64,000 bases of DNA, from contig CANLVP010000002.1 in the NCBI GenBank assembly GCA_947494675.1, forward strand, positions 620,001-684,000. Direction: 5' to 3'. Each line of letters begins with the position of its first letter. Position 1 is the first letter of the stretch. This stretch comes from an uncultured Paracoccaceae bacterium. GTDB lineage: Bacteria > Pseudomonadota > Alphaproteobacteria > Rhodobacterales > Rhodobacteraceae. The notes under the pieces were generated by a model that made no database searches, was not told the origin of the DNA, and saw only the letters and a program-made list of their open reading frames with translations. Both the position numbers and the translations under genes were made by a program. This document shows, one piece after another, positions 46,815-58,397 of this stretch.

Positions 46815-48134
46815 ATGCTCAAGCGGTCCGACTTTCCCCAAGGCTTTCTCTTTGGGGCTGCCACGGCGGCCTATCAAATCGAAGGTCACAGCTTTGGCGG
46901 CGCAGGCCCGACCCATTGGGATACCTTTGCCGCAGGCCCCGGAAACGTGGTCCGCGCCGAAGATGGCGCCGTCGCCTGCGACCACTACCACCGCTATGAA
47001 AGCGATCTTGATCTACTAAAAGACGCTGGTATGGACGCCTATCGCTTTTCCACCAGCTGGGCGCGCGTAATGCCCGACGGTGTGACGGTGAACCCCGAAG
47101 GCCTTGATTTCTACGACCGGTTGACCGACGCCATTCTGGAACGCGGGCTGAAGCCGTTCCAGACCCTGTACCACTGGGAAATGCCCTCTGCCCTTGCGGA
47201 TCTGGGCGGCTGGACCAACCCCGATATTGCGCATCGGTTTGGCGATTACGTCGATGTCATCACCGACAAGATCGGCGACCGCATGCACAGTATCGCCACG
47301 CTGAATGAACCGTGGTGCGTCGCCTATCTGTCGCATTTCCTTGGCCATCATGCGCCGGGCCTGCGCGACATCCGCGCCGCCTCGCGTGCGATGCACAACG
47401 TCATGAAGGCCCATGGTGTTGGCATGACCCGCCTGCGTGCCAAGGGCAAGAAGAACTGCGGCATCGTGTTGAATTTCGAATATCCGCAAGCCGCCGATGA
47501 TACACCCGCGGCGCTTGCCGCCACAAAACGGCAAGAGGCGATCTATAACCGCTGGTTCATCCAGGCCGCGACCAAGGGCACCTACCCCGAAGAAGCGCTC
47601 GAAGGGTTTGGCCCCCATATGCCCGCCAATTGGCAAGACGACATGGCCGAGATCAGCCAGCCGATGGATTTTCTGGGCGTCAATTACTACACGCGTTCCA
47701 TCATCACTGCCGCACCCGACGCCCCATGGCCGCACGTCGGCGCGGTCAGTGGACCATTGGACAAGACCCAGATGGGCTGGGAAGTTTACCCTGACGGCCT
47801 GCGCGATGTGCTCTTGATGCTGAAGTCCGACTATGTTGGTGACCTGCCGGTCTTTATCACCGAAAACGGGATGGCCTGGGATGATACCGTTGAGAACGGC
47901 GCGGTCTTTGACCCCCAGCGCAGCAGCTATATCGCGGGTCACCTTGAGGCCATGCTCGAGGCCGTCGCCGCTGGTGTAAACCTGCAGGGGTTCTTCTATT
48001 GGTCGCTTCTCGATAATTACGAATGGGCCTTTGGCTATGAAAAGCGGTTCGGTTTAATCCACGTCGACTTTGAGACGCAAAAACGGACGCCCAAGGCCTC
48101 ATACTACGATTTCAAAGCGGCCATCGCCCGCTAA
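46815..48134 (+). CDS. Beta-glucosidase, GH1
   Basis: 439 residues. GH1 motifs: FLFGAATAAYQIEG near the N-terminus, TLNEPWCVAYL (acid/base Glu) and VFITENGMAW (nucleophile Glu). No signal peptide, so cytoplasmic hydrolysis of cellobiose-like beta-glucosides to glucose. Sits nine bases after aglR and eleven before glk, forming an aglR-bgl-glk unit. Its beta specificity contrasts with the alpha-glucoside transporter; uptake of beta-glucosides through the same system is possible. Confidence 0.93.
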   Translation: MLKRSDFPQGFLFGAATAAYQIEGHSFGGAGPTHWDTFAAGPGNVVRAEDGAVACDHYHRYESDLDLLKDAGMDAYRFSTSWARVMPDGVTVNPEGLDFYDRLTDAILERGLKPFQTLYHWEMPSALADLGGWTNPDIAHRFGDYVDVITDKIGDRMHSIATLNEPWCVAYLSHFLGHHAPGLRDIRAASRAMHNVMKAHGVGMTRLRAKGKKNCGIVLNFEYPQAADDTPAALAATKRQEAIYNRWFIQAATKGTYPEEALEGFGPHMPANWQDDMAEISQPMDFLGVNYYTRSIITAAPDAPWPHVGAVSGPLDKTQMGWEVYPDGLRDVLLMLKSDYVGDLPVFITENGMAWDDTVENGAVFDPQRSSYIAGHLEAMLEAVAAGVNLQGFFYWSLLDNYEWAFGYEKRFGLIHVDFETQKRTPKASYYDFKAAIAR

Positions 48135-48145
48135 GGACAAAGCTT

Positions 48146-49126
48146 ATGCCGAAACACCCAGCTGACACCTATTGCCTTGTTGCCGATATCGGCGGCACCA
48201 ACACCCGCGTGGCGCTTTCACAAGGGCGCAAGGTGCTGACCGACACGATCCGCCGCTACCGCAACAGCGAATTTCCGGGCCTCGAAAGCGTGATCACCCG
48301 CTATGTCGCGGACGAAGACGGGGTTGATACCCGCGCAGCCTGCGTTGCCGTGGCGGGCCCGGTGCGGGACGGTCGCGCATCTATGACCAATCTGGATTGG
48401 ACCATCGACAAGACGACGCTGGCGCGGGCGACAGGTTCCGAGACCGTGGCAATCCTGAATGATCTTCAGGCGCAGGGGCACGCCTTGGGCTATCTCGCGC
48501 CCGAAAATGTGCGGCAGATTCTGACCGGCGCAGAGGCAAACGCAAACGCCGCCAAACTGGTGATCGGCGTCGGCACCGGCTTTAACGCGGCACCGGTCTT
48601 TGACACTGACCATGGGCGCTTGGTGACCCCATCTGAGAGCGGCCACGCAAATTTGCCTATTCGCACCGAACAAGAGCTGCGCCTCTGCCAATATGTCTCC
48701 AGCGCCCATGGCTTCCCCGCCATCGAAGACGTGCTGTCGGGCCGCGGTCTGGAGCGCGTCTACGGCTTTCTGGGGGCCGAGGTGGATGACCCGGTTGAGG
48801 CATCCGCCGCCGCCATCATGGCCGCCTGTGCGAAGGGCGACGACGCACGCAGCGTTGAAGCCGCCCGGATTTTCACCCGCATCCTCGGCACGGTCGCCGG
48901 AAACCTGTCCTTGGTGCAGCTCCCCTTTGGGGGCGTCTTCCTCGCCGGTGGCGTCGCCCGCGCCTTTGCGCCGCATTTGCAGACCTTTGGATTTGGCGAG
49001 GCCTTCCGCGACAAGGGCAGGTTTGCCGGGTTCATGGGCAACTTCGCAGTCAGCGTCATCGAAGACGACTACGCGGCTCTTATTGGCTCCGCCGCACATC
49101 TGACCGCGATTCTGGGAGAGGCCTAG
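48146..49126 (+). CDS. glk: Glucokinase
   Basis: 326 residues of the bacterial Glk (ASKHA) family: LVADIGGTNTRVALSQGR (phosphate 1), AILNDLQAQGHALGYL, VIGVGTGFNAAP, and SESGHANLPIRTEQE with LAGGVARAF. Phosphorylates the glucose released by AglA and the GH1 enzyme, ending the agl pathway. Eleven bases after the GH1 stop, so co-transcribed. Confidence 0.95.
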   Translation: MPKHPADTYCLVADIGGTNTRVALSQGRKVLTDTIRRYRNSEFPGLESVITRYVADEDGVDTRAACVAVAGPVRDGRASMTNLDWTIDKTTLARATGSETVAILNDLQAQGHALGYLAPENVRQILTGAEANANAAKLVIGVGTGFNAAPVFDTDHGRLVTPSESGHANLPIRTEQELRLCQYVSSAHGFPAIEDVLSGRGLERVYGFLGAEVDDPVEASAAAIMAACAKGDDARSVEAARIFTRILGTVAGNLSLVQLPFGGVFLAGGVARAFAPHLQTFGFGEAFRDKGRFAGFMGNFAVSVIEDDYAALIGSAAHLTAILGEA

Positions 49127-49170
49127 GCAGGGCCTGTCCGAGGGGTCGTTTGCGAGCTTGTCATACGGGG

Positions 49171-49204
49171 CTAGAGTTGCGTTGTTGCGTTGTTGCGGCT
49201 CTAG
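49171..49204. repeat. Tandem 8-base repeat flanked by inverted hexamers
   Basis: Between glk and cckA (both ending here). TTGCGTTG repeated in tandem (two full copies plus a partial, 49177-49198) flanked by CTAGAG (49171-49176) and CTCTAG (49199-49204). Could form a weak hairpin. The rest of the 234-base gap shows no gene. Confidence 0.5.
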
Positions 49205-49360
49205 GCGGTAGCAATTCGCCTCATCCCACCCTCTGATTGAAAGGCCCGTCGCACTAACACACTTGATTGACCAATCCAGCACCCAATTGCCCGGTGCATC
49301 TACCAACAAGTTGCGGCATCATTTTAGTCGGCCCCGCACCGCAAGCACCGAGCTTCGGCG

Positions 49361-51706
49361 CTAATGCAGCTGGCCTTGTACCGTCGACGTGAGTTCCGTT
49401 AACGAGAACGGCTTTGGCAAGAACACAGAATTCGGAATGCGGTCGTCGGTGTCCGCAAAGGCGTCTTCGGCGTAGCCGGACACAAACACTACTTTGGTGT
49501 CCGGGCGGTCTTCCAGCGCCTCTCGCACCCATGTCGGGCCATCTTTGCCGGGCATGATCACGTCTGTCACAAAGATATCCACGCTCAGGTCGCGGTCGGA
49601 CAAAAGCTCCAACGCCGCTTCGGCGCTGTCGGCTTCCAGCACCGTGTACCCGCGCAATTGCAGCGCCCGGCTGGCAAAGGCCCGCACCGGTGCCTCGTCT
49701 TCCACCAAGAGAACCACGCCTTCGCCCGCCTCTGAGCGCACGCGTGGTTGCTCCACCACAACGGGCAGGCTTTCGGCGACAGGCAAGGTATAGGCCGGGA
49801 ACAAAAGCTGGAATTCCGTGCCAGAGGTCAGATCGCTGGTCGCGAAGATAAAGCCGCCGGTCTGTTTGACGATCCCATAGACTGTTGAGAGCCCAAGCCC
49901 GGTGCCTTCGCCCGTTCGCTTGGTCGTATAAAACGGCTCAAAAATCTTCGGCAGCCGCTCTGGCGGTATCCCATGTCCTTCATCGATGACCTTCACGACG
50001 ACATATTCACCCGGCGGAATCGTCGCACGATCACGCTCCATCACGCGCTCGACCACGAGGTTTTCGGTCTTCACCTTAATCTCACCACCCTTGGGCATCG
50101 CGTCGCGCGCGTTGACCACAAGGTTCATCATCACTTGCTCAAGCTGACGTTTGTCCGCCTTGATCGACGCAAGCTCCAGATCGTGGTCCAGCGTCAGCCG
50201 CACCTTCTCCCCCACCAACCGGTTCAGCAAATGGGTGAGGTCCGCTAGCGTATCACGCAGGTCGATCCGCTCCGGCTGCAGGTTTTGCTTGCGCGAGAAC
50301 GCCAGCAGTTGGCCAACCAAACTGGCCGCGCGGTTCGCATTCTGGTGGATCTGGATCAGATCGCCATAGTCCTGATCACCTTGATCATGCCGCAACAAAA
50401 GCAAGTCGCAATGCCCGGAAATCGCCGTGAGCAAGTTGTTGAAGTCATGCGCCACACCGCCCGCAAGCTGGCCAATCGCCTGCATCTTCTGGCTTTGCAC
50501 AAATTGCGCCTCAAGCGTCTTCAGCTCGGTTACATCGTTGAGTACGGCAATCAATTGCGGCCCATCATGGCCCTGCGCCTGATTCAATGTCACTTGAACG
50601 AAGGTCTCATGAAAATCGCCCCGGCCACGCAAGAATTGCGAGACGTTGCCGCCCTGCCCGTTCACCGCCTCGCGCAGCCAATCCTGGATCGGTCGGCCAA
50701 GACCATCCAAAACTTCCTGGACCATTTGATCCTTGGCACCGTTGATCCCCAAAAGCGCGCGCGCCTCGCGGTTCGAGGCCAGGATTTGCCCGGTCTCGGC
50801 GATCTTCAGCAATGGCACCGGCAAATCCTCAATCGCGTCCCAGCCGCCGGGCAAGGGCCGTGCCAACGGCACGACACCTTCCTGCGTGGGCAAAGCGTAG
50901 ACCTCCCGCCGGCCAGCCGCGCCAGCGACGATCGCTACAAGCACGTCGTGTGACCCTTCTTCCGCCTGCACAGACAGCACCTGCCCATTGGTCAGCTCTG
51001 TCGTGCCAAACACATCGACCAAGGATTTTGGCCGCCGTCCAAGAAGTTTGCGAAAGGCGTCGTTCAGATAAAGGATCGCGTTTGACGGCCCGACCGTCAT
51101 CATCGGCAAGGTCAGCGTGTCAGCTGCGCGCCCCACGGCGCGTGCGCCTTTGCCGGTATCATCCAGCCGCCATAGCTGTGCGTCTTCAGATACTTGCACC
51201 ACAGAGAGGCGGAATTGTCCGTTTCGCGTTGAAAGGTCCTCTTTCGCCGATCCGACCGTGAAGGCGCGGTTTTGCAGCCGGTAAAGCGCTACCTCTGGGT
51301 TTGCCAAAATCTTACCAAACGCCGTTGTCAGATGTTCTTTGCTGGCGTCGCCGAAACGTTCTTCTGCAGCGGCATTGGAGAACCTGATCTCGCCCTCCGC
51401 ATCGGTCAGGAACGCAGGATCCGTGTCATGGCTGATCAAGGCCTGCACGGCCTCGTCCAATGCTGCCTTTTCACGCACTGCCTTTTTGCGCGCGGGGCTC
51501 AGCGCATCGGGCCAGCGTGCCATCGCAACGGCAATGCCCGCAAGGGCGACGCCAAAGACGCCCAAACCGATCTGCACAAGCGGCACAGCCACAACGACCG
51601 CAGCAACAAGTGCCACAGCCGCACATGCAACAAATACCCATACGGGCGGGCCCCGTCGCCCGTCTTCCGCGACCAGTGTCCGTAGTTGCCGTTGATCTGC
51701 GTCCAA
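49361..51706 (-). CDS. cckA: Hybrid histidine kinase CckA
   Basis: 781 residues. Two N-terminal membrane helices (about 23-67), PAS-like domains (about 85-400), a histidine kinase core ([19 protein letters not shown] box; [13 protein letters not shown] box; [14 protein letters not shown] box), and a C-terminal receiver domain with [11 protein letters not shown]. CckA phosphorylates ChpT and so controls CtrA. The start is TTG, supported by AAGGGG eight bases upstream; no in-frame ATG occurs before residue 62. A CtrA-type box lies 44 bases upstream, suggesting feedback. Confidence 0.93.
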   Translation of the reverse strand: MDADQRQLRTLVAEDGRRGPPVWVFVACAAVALVAAVVVAVPLVQIGLGVFGVALAGIAVAMARWPDALSPARKKAVREKAALDEAVQALISHDTDPAFLTDAEGEIRFSNAAAEERFGDASKEHLTTAFGKILANPEVALYRLQNRAFTVGSAKEDLSTRNGQFRLSVVQVSEDAQLWRLDDTGKGARAVGRAADTLTLPMMTVGPSNAILYLNDAFRKLLGRRPKSLVDVFGTTELTNGQVLSVQAEEGSHDVLVAIVAGAAGRREVYALPTQEGVVPLARPLPGGWDAIEDLPVPLLKIAETGQILASNREARALLGINGAKDQMVQEVLDGLGRPIQDWLREAVNGQGGNVSQFLRGRGDFHETFVQVTLNQAQGHDGPQLIAVLNDVTELKTLEAQFVQSQKMQAIGQLAGGVAHDFNNLLTAISGHCDLLLLRHDQGDQDYGDLIQIHQNANRAASLVGQLLAFSRKQNLQPERIDLRDTLADLTHLLNRLVGEKVRLTLDHDLELASIKADKRQLEQVMMNLVVNARDAMPKGGEIKVKTENLVVERVMERDRATIPPGEYVVVKVIDEGHGIPPERLPKIFEPFYTTKRTGEGTGLGLSTVYGIVKQTGGFIFATSDLTSGTEFQLLFPAYTLPVAESLPVVVEQPRVRSEAGEGVVLLVEDEAPVRAFASRALQLRGYTVLEADSAEAALELLSDRDLSVDIFVTDVIMPGKDGPTWVREALEDRPDTKVVFVSGYAEDAFADTDDRIPNSVFLPKPFSLTELTSTVQGQLH

Positions 51707-51749
51707 ATTGATGCCCCTTAAAGTTGGGCGTTTTGCTAGCGCAAAGAGC

Positions 51750-51764
51750 TTAAAGAATTCTTAA
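51750..51764. promoter_or_regulatory. CtrA-type site TTAA-N7-TTAA upstream of cckA
   Basis: TTAA at 51750-51753 and 51761-51764 with seven bases (AGAATTC) between, within 45 bases of the cckA start codon. Full match to the CtrA consensus; also palindromic. Suggests that CtrA regulates its own upstream kinase. Confidence 0.6.
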
Positions 51765-51792
51765 AAAGCGCCTAAATCCTGACGCTAGGCAA

Positions 51793-52950
51793 TCAGACAT
51801 GCCGCATCATCGCAAGGAAAAATCCGTCGTGCTCTGCACACGGCAAAAGTTGTTCCTGTGAGACCAACGTAAACCCGTGGTGACGCGCGAGGAAATCGGC
51901 AACGATCGCGTCATTTTCACAGCGCAAAACCGAACAGGTCGCATAGGCGAGCATGCCGCCCGTCGCCACGCTTTCTGCACCGCTTTCGATCACATCGCGC
52001 TGCATCTCGCCAAGTTCCTTCAGCCGCGCCTCGGTCAGCTGCCATTTGGCATGCGGCGTGCGCCGCCATGTGCCGCTGCCCGAACAAGGCGCATCGCACA
52101 GAACAAGGTCAAAGGCCTGTTTTTGCGGGGCTTCTGTGACCGTGATATTCACGCCCGCCCGCGCCGCACGGGTCGGAATATCCGCCATACGTTGCGGCGC
52201 GATGTCATGGGCCACGACCTGCGCGTCGGTCAGATCGGCGAGCGCGAGGGCTTTGCCGCCGCCACCCGCGCAATAGTCCAACACGCTTTCGCCAACGTAA
52301 GGGGCAACGGTCAACATCGCCCGTTGCGAGGCAATATCCTGAAGCTCTACCAAGCCTGTCTGGAATGCATGACCTTGCGCCACACGTCTTGGGTTTTCAA
52401 CGACTTCCAGCGCGGTCTTCACGTCGTCAATCACGCGAGTCCCGATGTCATCTTGTGCCAGCACTGCCTGTGCCGCGGCCACAGTGCCGCGCCGCAGATT
52501 CACCCGCAAACCAATCGGAGCGCGGTCTTGCAAAACCTTGGCGACCGGGCCTGCTTCATCTCCAAGATCGGCTGACCACATCGGCCAGAGCCAATCGGGG
52601 ATGTCCGCAGCCCCGGATGGCGACATTTCGACGTTTGGGAGGGCCTCTTCTTCGGCACTCAGTGCTTCTGGGCCATAGCCACCAGCCCCAAAAACCGTAT
52701 TTGGATCAAGGCCTTGCTTGCGCAGCAGGCCCAACACCCATGCTCGGCCGTTGTTGCCACCACCTAAACCCGCGACGCTATGCCATTGGCGCAGAACGTC
52801 ATAGACATGATCCCGAATGGCCGCGCGATCCTTGGACCCCGCAAAGCGATTTTGCCGTGCCCAGGTCGTGAGGACTTGTTCGGCAGAGCCTCCGTCATGG
52901 ATCAGATCCAGCACCTCAATCGCGGCGGCATAACGGGCAGCAGGTGTCAT
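51793..52950 (-). CDS. RsmB/NOP2-family RNA m5C methyltransferase
   Basis: 385 residues. NusB-like N-terminal helical part (about 1-90), then a SAM methyltransferase: VLDYCAGGGGKALALA, VLCDAPCSGSGTWRRTPHAKW (first catalytic Cys) and AYATCSVLRCEND (second Cys). Likely methylates a cytosine in 16S rRNA (RsmB-like C967), though NOP2-type paralogues exist in alphaproteobacteria. Starts with ATG 39 bases downstream of guaB. Confidence 0.9.
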   Translation of the reverse strand: MTPAARYAAAIEVLDLIHDGGSAEQVLTTWARQNRFAGSKDRAAIRDHVYDVLRQWHSVAGLGGGNNGRAWVLGLLRKQGLDPNTVFGAGGYGPEALSAEEEALPNVEMSPSGAADIPDWLWPMWSADLGDEAGPVAKVLQDRAPIGLRVNLRRGTVAAAQAVLAQDDIGTRVIDDVKTALEVVENPRRVAQGHAFQTGLVELQDIASQRAMLTVAPYVGESVLDYCAGGGGKALALADLTDAQVVAHDIAPQRMADIPTRAARAGVNITVTEAPQKQAFDLVLCDAPCSGSGTWRRTPHAKWQLTEARLKELGEMQRDVIESGAESVATGGMLAYATCSVLRCENDAIVADFLARHHGFTLVSQEQLLPCAEHDGFFLAMMRHV

Positions 52951-52989
52951 TTTTCAACCTTCACTTTGCCGCACAAGCCGCTGACAATC

Positions 52990-54474
<1,485 letters not shown>

Positions 54475-54624
54475 CTATCGCATGCTTGCCGCGTCTGCGA
54501 AAGGCCAAAACGCCGCAATCCGCACCCTGATCATGACGCTCTGCATAATGATTATGCCGGGAATTGGCCTTCTCTTGCGGGTCCAATCGGCTAAGTTCCG
54601 CAGAACACGTCAAAAAGGCCGGTC

Positions 54625-56664
54625 ATGAGCAACGATCCCCTCGTCATTTTTACCCCCTCTGGCAAGCGCGGGCACTTTCCCGTGGGCACCCCGATTTTGA
54701 CTGCCGCACGGCAATTGGGCGTCGACCTTGATAGCGTCTGCGGCGGGCGCGGGATTTGTTCGAAATGCCAGATCACACCGGGCGTGGGCGAGTTTCCCAA
54801 ACACGGGCTGACCGTGGCCCCTGATGCCCTGTCGGAATGGAACAGCACCGAACAGCGCTATGACGACATTCGCGGGTTGATCAAGGGCCGTCGGTTGGGC
54901 TGTCAGGCCACGGTGCAAAAGGACGTGGTCATCGACGTGCCCGCCGAAAGCCAGGTCCACAAACAGGTGGTCCGCAAACGGGCAGAGGCGCGGGATATCA
55001 CGCTCAACCCCTCGACCCGGCTTTACTATGTCGAGGTGGATGAACCCGACATGCACGACCCCTCGGGCGATCTGGAACGACTGATCGCCGCCCTGCGCCG
55101 CGACTGGGACCTGCCCACGCTCGAGGCTGACTTGGGCGTCCTGAAATCCCTGCAACCGGCCTTGCGCAAGGGCGAATGGAAGGTTACCTGCGCCGTCCAC
55201 CTTGGCGATGCGACCTTTAGCCCGCGTATCATGCAGGTCTGGCCGGGTTTCTACGAAGGGTCGATCTACGGCCTTGCGGTTGACCTTGGCTCAACCACCA
55301 TCGCGGCCCACCTTTGTGACCTGCACACCGGCGATGTTGTCGCCTCTTCCGGTGTGATGAACCCGCAGATCCGCTTTGGCGAGGATCTGATGAGCCGCGT
55401 CAGCTATGGCATGATGAACCCTACCGGCGCGGAAGACATGACCCAAGCGGTGCGCGAAGGGATGAACAGCCTCTTCGTGCAGATTGCCGCCGAGGCTGGC
55501 ATCGACCGCGACCTGATCGTGGACGCGGTGTTTGTCTGCAACCCGGTCATGCACCACCTCTTCCTTGGGATCGACCCGTTTGAGCTGGGTCAGGCCCCCT
55601 TTGCGCTGGCAACGTCGGAATCGCTGTCGCTGCGCGCGATTGAGCTGGGGTTGAACCTGCACCCCGCCGCCCGCGTCTATATGCTGCCGTGCATCGCAGG
55701 CCATGTGGGGGCTGACGCCGCTGCCGTGGCCCTGTCAGAGGCGCCTGACAAGTCCGAAGACCTCGTGCTGGTCGTGGACGTTGGCACCAACGCCGAAATC
55801 CTTTTGGGCAACAAGGACAAGGTGCTGGCTTGTTCCTCGCCCACCGGGCCCGCCTTTGAAGGCGCGCAGATCAGCAGCGGTCAGCGCGCCGCGCCCGGTG
55901 CCATTGAACGGGTTGAAATTGATCCCGTGACCAAGACACCCCGGTTCAAGGTTATCGGCTCTGACCTTTGGTCCGATGATCCAAAATTCCCGTCAGAGAC
56001 CGCCGCCACGGGCGTCACCGGCATCTGTGGCTCTGGCATTATCGAGATGGTGGCCGAGATGCGCATCGCGGGCATTGTCGATGGCCCCGGCCTGATCGGA
56101 TCGGCGGAACAGACCGGCAGCCCGAATTGTTTTCAGGATGGCCGCACCAACAGCTACCTCGTCTATGACGGCACCGCGGATGGCGGGCCCAAGATCACCG
56201 TGACCAACCGCGACATCCGCGAAATCCAGATGGCTAAGGCCGCGCTTTATTCCGGAGCGCGCCTGCTGATGGACAAATTTGAGGTGGATAAGGTGGACCG
56301 CGTCGTGCTCGCCGGGGCCTTTGGCGCGCATATCTCGCCCAAACACGCGATGGTGCTGGGCATGATCCCTGATGCACCGCTGGACAAGGTGACGTCGGCA
56401 GGTAACGCCGCGGGCACCGGGGCGCGCATCGCGCTTTTGAACACCTCTGCCCGGACAGAGATTGAAGCGACCGTGCACAACATCCACAAGATCGAAACCG
56501 CGATTGAGCCGCGCTTTCAGGAACACTTTGTGAATGCCTCAAACATCCCCAACGCGGTGGAGCCGTTTCCGATTTTGGGTAGTATCGTCACTCTGCCGGA
56601 TGTGAATCACAACCAAGGCGGCGGCGGTGATGGTGGCGGGCGGCGGCGCAGACGGCGCGGTTAA
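54625..56664 (+). CDS. Corrinoid-activating ASKHA ATPase with 2Fe-2S domain (RACo/RamA-like)
   Basis: 679 residues. N-terminal ferredoxin-like 2Fe-2S domain with C39, C44, C47 and C93 (CGGRGICSKC then LGCQA), then an ASKHA ATPase with two phosphate motifs, GLAVDLGSTTIAAHLCDL and VVDVGTNAEILLGN. This family reductively reactivates inactive Co(II) corrinoids in an ATP-dependent way; here its likely client is the corrinoid protein at 12967, replacing the reactivation domain missing from split methionine synthase. The end is a glycine stretch then a six-Arg run and Gly (GGGRRRRRRG), outside the fold. Stops overlap the next gene (TTAA). Confidence 0.92.
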   Translation: MSNDPLVIFTPSGKRGHFPVGTPILTAARQLGVDLDSVCGGRGICSKCQITPGVGEFPKHGLTVAPDALSEWNSTEQRYDDIRGLIKGRRLGCQATVQKDVVIDVPAESQVHKQVVRKRAEARDITLNPSTRLYYVEVDEPDMHDPSGDLERLIAALRRDWDLPTLEADLGVLKSLQPALRKGEWKVTCAVHLGDATFSPRIMQVWPGFYEGSIYGLAVDLGSTTIAAHLCDLHTGDVVASSGVMNPQIRFGEDLMSRVSYGMMNPTGAEDMTQAVREGMNSLFVQIAAEAGIDRDLIVDAVFVCNPVMHHLFLGIDPFELGQAPFALATSESLSLRAIELGLNLHPAARVYMLPCIAGHVGADAAAVALSEAPDKSEDLVLVVDVGTNAEILLGNKDKVLACSSPTGPAFEGAQISSGQRAAPGAIERVEIDPVTKTPRFKVIGSDLWSDDPKFPSETAATGVTGICGSGIIEMVAEMRIAGIVDGPGLIGSAEQTGSPNCFQDGRTNSYLVYDGTADGGPKITVTNRDIREIQMAKAALYSGARLLMDKFEVDKVDRVVLAGAFGAHISPKHAMVLGMIPDAPLDKVTSAGNAAGTGARIALLNTSARTEIEATVHNIHKIETAIEPRFQEHFVNASNIPNAVEPFPILGSIVTLPDVNHNQGGGGDGGGRRRRRRG

Positions 56665-57374
56665 GCGGCTTTCACCAAAGGCGCCGGCGGATAGGCAGGT
56701 GGCGGCATGACGTAGGTCTGCTGCGCCCTGCGCGAGCGCCAGACAAAGGTCTCGCGATATGGTGTCTGGCCGGTCGCCCGTCCGATGGCAATCGCCGCCA
56801 CGATCCCGGTGTAAAGCACTAGCAGATAGAGCGGATAGGCGAGCATCCACCAGTTCAGCGATCCAACGGAGAGAACCGCGAACCATGATGCGGCAAGTGC
56901 CACCAGCCATGTGATCAGCGTCTCGCTGTCGGGATCGCGAAACGCCTTCCAGATCGTCACACTGCCCGCCAAAAGGCTGATGCTGATGCTCACCGTCAGC
57001 GCGATAATCGGCGTATCCGTCAGATACCAAAGCACCAGCCCTGCCGCCGCAAATGGCAGGATGATGCGGTTGCGTTTGCACATGTATGCCCCATGCCCGC
57101 GTTTGATCGACAGCAGGAAAACAATCACTGTGCCGCTGACTTGAACCACCGCAAACCACAGCGATGCGCCCGCGCCTTCGGCGATTTGGCTGGCCAAGGC
57201 GATGGACCCCAGCACCGACCAGATCAGCCAGCTCGCCCGCTCAGGCCGCGTCCGGCGCGCAATTGTGTCAGCGATATAGGGAACAAAGGCATAGACGCTC
57301 AACACGCCCGAGATCACACCAAACAGCAGTAAAGGATCCGCAAAAAGGCGGTTCACAAATGCAAACAACATCAA
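56661..57374 (-). CDS. Multi-pass membrane protein of unknown function
   Basis: 237 residues with six or seven hydrophobic segments between residues 12 and 205, and a Pro-rich C-terminus (MPPPAYPPAP). The repeated Trp/Ser-type helices (SWLIWSVLGSIALASQIAEG) resemble PQ-loop-like or SemiSWEET-related membrane proteins, but I do not assign a family. It converges on the activator gene with a four-base stop overlap. No promoter-linked partner. Confidence 0.7.
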   Translation of the reverse strand: MMLFAFVNRLFADPLLLFGVISGVLSVYAFVPYIADTIARRTRPERASWLIWSVLGSIALASQIAEGAGASLWFAVVQVSGTVIVFLLSIKRGHGAYMCKRNRIILPFAAAGLVLWYLTDTPIIALTVSISISLLAGSVTIWKAFRDPDSETLITWLVALAASWFAVLSVGSLNWWMLAYPLYLLVLYTGIVAAIAIGRATGQTPYRETFVWRSRRAQQTYVMPPPAYPPAPLVKAA

Positions 57375-57613
57375 AATCGTGCCCGATCAAAAAACTGCGG
57401 GGAAAATAGGTTCCCAACTCCCCGCGACCCTAGGTGCGCACCCCGTTGACGTATAGTCAGGTATTCCTGACCCGGTGACCGTAAGGCTGGTTAACGGGTC
57501 TTCAGACTTTCATGCATATGGTTTGTGCATCGTTTCTGCATGGTTTCTTGGCAGGTTGTGCATATGCGGAATTGACAGTTCGGTGCCTGCCGCATACCTC
57601 ATGCAGCGAGCGC

Positions 57614-57687
57614 GCGGGTATGGTGAAAAGGTATCACGAAAGCTTCCCAAGCTTCAGTTACGGGTTCGATTCCCGTTACCCGCTCCA
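57614..57687 (+). tRNA. tRNA-Gly (CCC)
   Basis: 74 bases with encoded CCA. Acceptor GCGGGTA with TACCCGC, D stem GTGA/TCAC, anticodon loop TTCCCAA (anticodon CCC), T arm ACGGG TTCGATT CCCGT. The anticodon stem has one mismatch at its outer pair (A27-C43). The 3' end marks the left edge of a foreign-looking region, the usual situation for tRNA-targeted integration. Confidence 0.92.
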
Positions 57688-57738
57688 ATACTCCCACAAA
57701 ACCCCATATTTTTATGACAATTATTTGCCTTGGCTCGC

Positions 57739-57777
57739 ATTTTCAGGCCAATTTTCAGGCCAATCATTTTCAGGCCA
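57739..57777. repeat. Three exact 12-base repeats next to tRNA-Gly
   Basis: ATTTTCAGGCCA occurs at 57739-57750, 57751-57762 and 57766-57777; two are adjacent, the third follows three extra bases. About 50 bases past the tRNA. Such arrays beside a tRNA integration site can be arm-type integrase or excisionase sites. The whole 57688-58083 stretch holds no convincing gene. Confidence 0.65.
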
Positions 57778-58083
57778 AATCGGGACACCAATGACGTCAC
57801 GTCAACAAACAGCCACGCCCGCCAAAACCCTGATGGAAAAGTGACGTGGCGGGCGGGACCGTTCTTTATGGAAGTGCGTCCAGAAGGAACAACAGATGAA
57901 CCCGCCTGCCAACCTTTGCAGGTGCGTTGTGGCAGACAGGTCCGGCCACGAAATTTTTGGAATTCGCTAAAGCGGTCCTGAACTACGCTCTGAACATGCC
58001 AGCCCACCACCCCCGCGTCATTCAATTTCAGACTGGAACAAAAAACGAACACGTGGCTATGATGCGGGATGCCATACGAACCC

Positions 58084-58332
58084 ATGACCAGAGGTTTGAA
58101 GTTCCAGATCAGGGTGGAAGACCTGACCGGGCGGGACGTTGTGGTGGTCACATGCCCCGTCTGCCACTGGTCCTGCAACGTGGCCTCACATGTGTTTTAT
58201 GCCCGCTACCATGAACTGCGAAAGTTGATTGATGTGGCCAAAGATATGAAGTGCAAGCGCTGCCAGAACCGCAAGGATATGGTATGGCGGATTGAACGCG
58301 CTGTCGGGCCACAGGGGCCGCGTTTGGCGTAG
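58084..58332 (+). CDS. Small zinc-ribbon protein
   Basis: 82 residues from the second ATG (five codons earlier is another possible start). Two cysteine pairs, CPVC with a nearby CNV cysteine, and CKRC 40 residues later, form a probable zinc ribbon. Basic C-terminus. Family not recognised; perhaps nucleic-acid binding. First island gene after the tRNA on the plus strand. Confidence 0.55.
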   Translation: MTRGLKFQIRVEDLTGRDVVVVTCPVCHWSCNVASHVFYARYHELRKLIDVAKDMKCKRCQNRKDMVWRIERAVGPQGPRLA

Positions 58333-58397
58333 GGGTTGCGATCTGATCCAGTTCGGCCCTCTATGGCGCTAAATAATAGGATAGGGACAGCGCAACG

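Noticed and set aside
48218-49309. 363-residue minus-strand frame opposite glk
   Set aside because: Shadow of glucokinase, which has full kinase motifs.
57654-58178. 174-residue minus-strand frame ending over tRNA-Gly
   Set aside because: It reads through the tRNA in antisense (GNGNRTRN, a well-known artefact) and has no domain.
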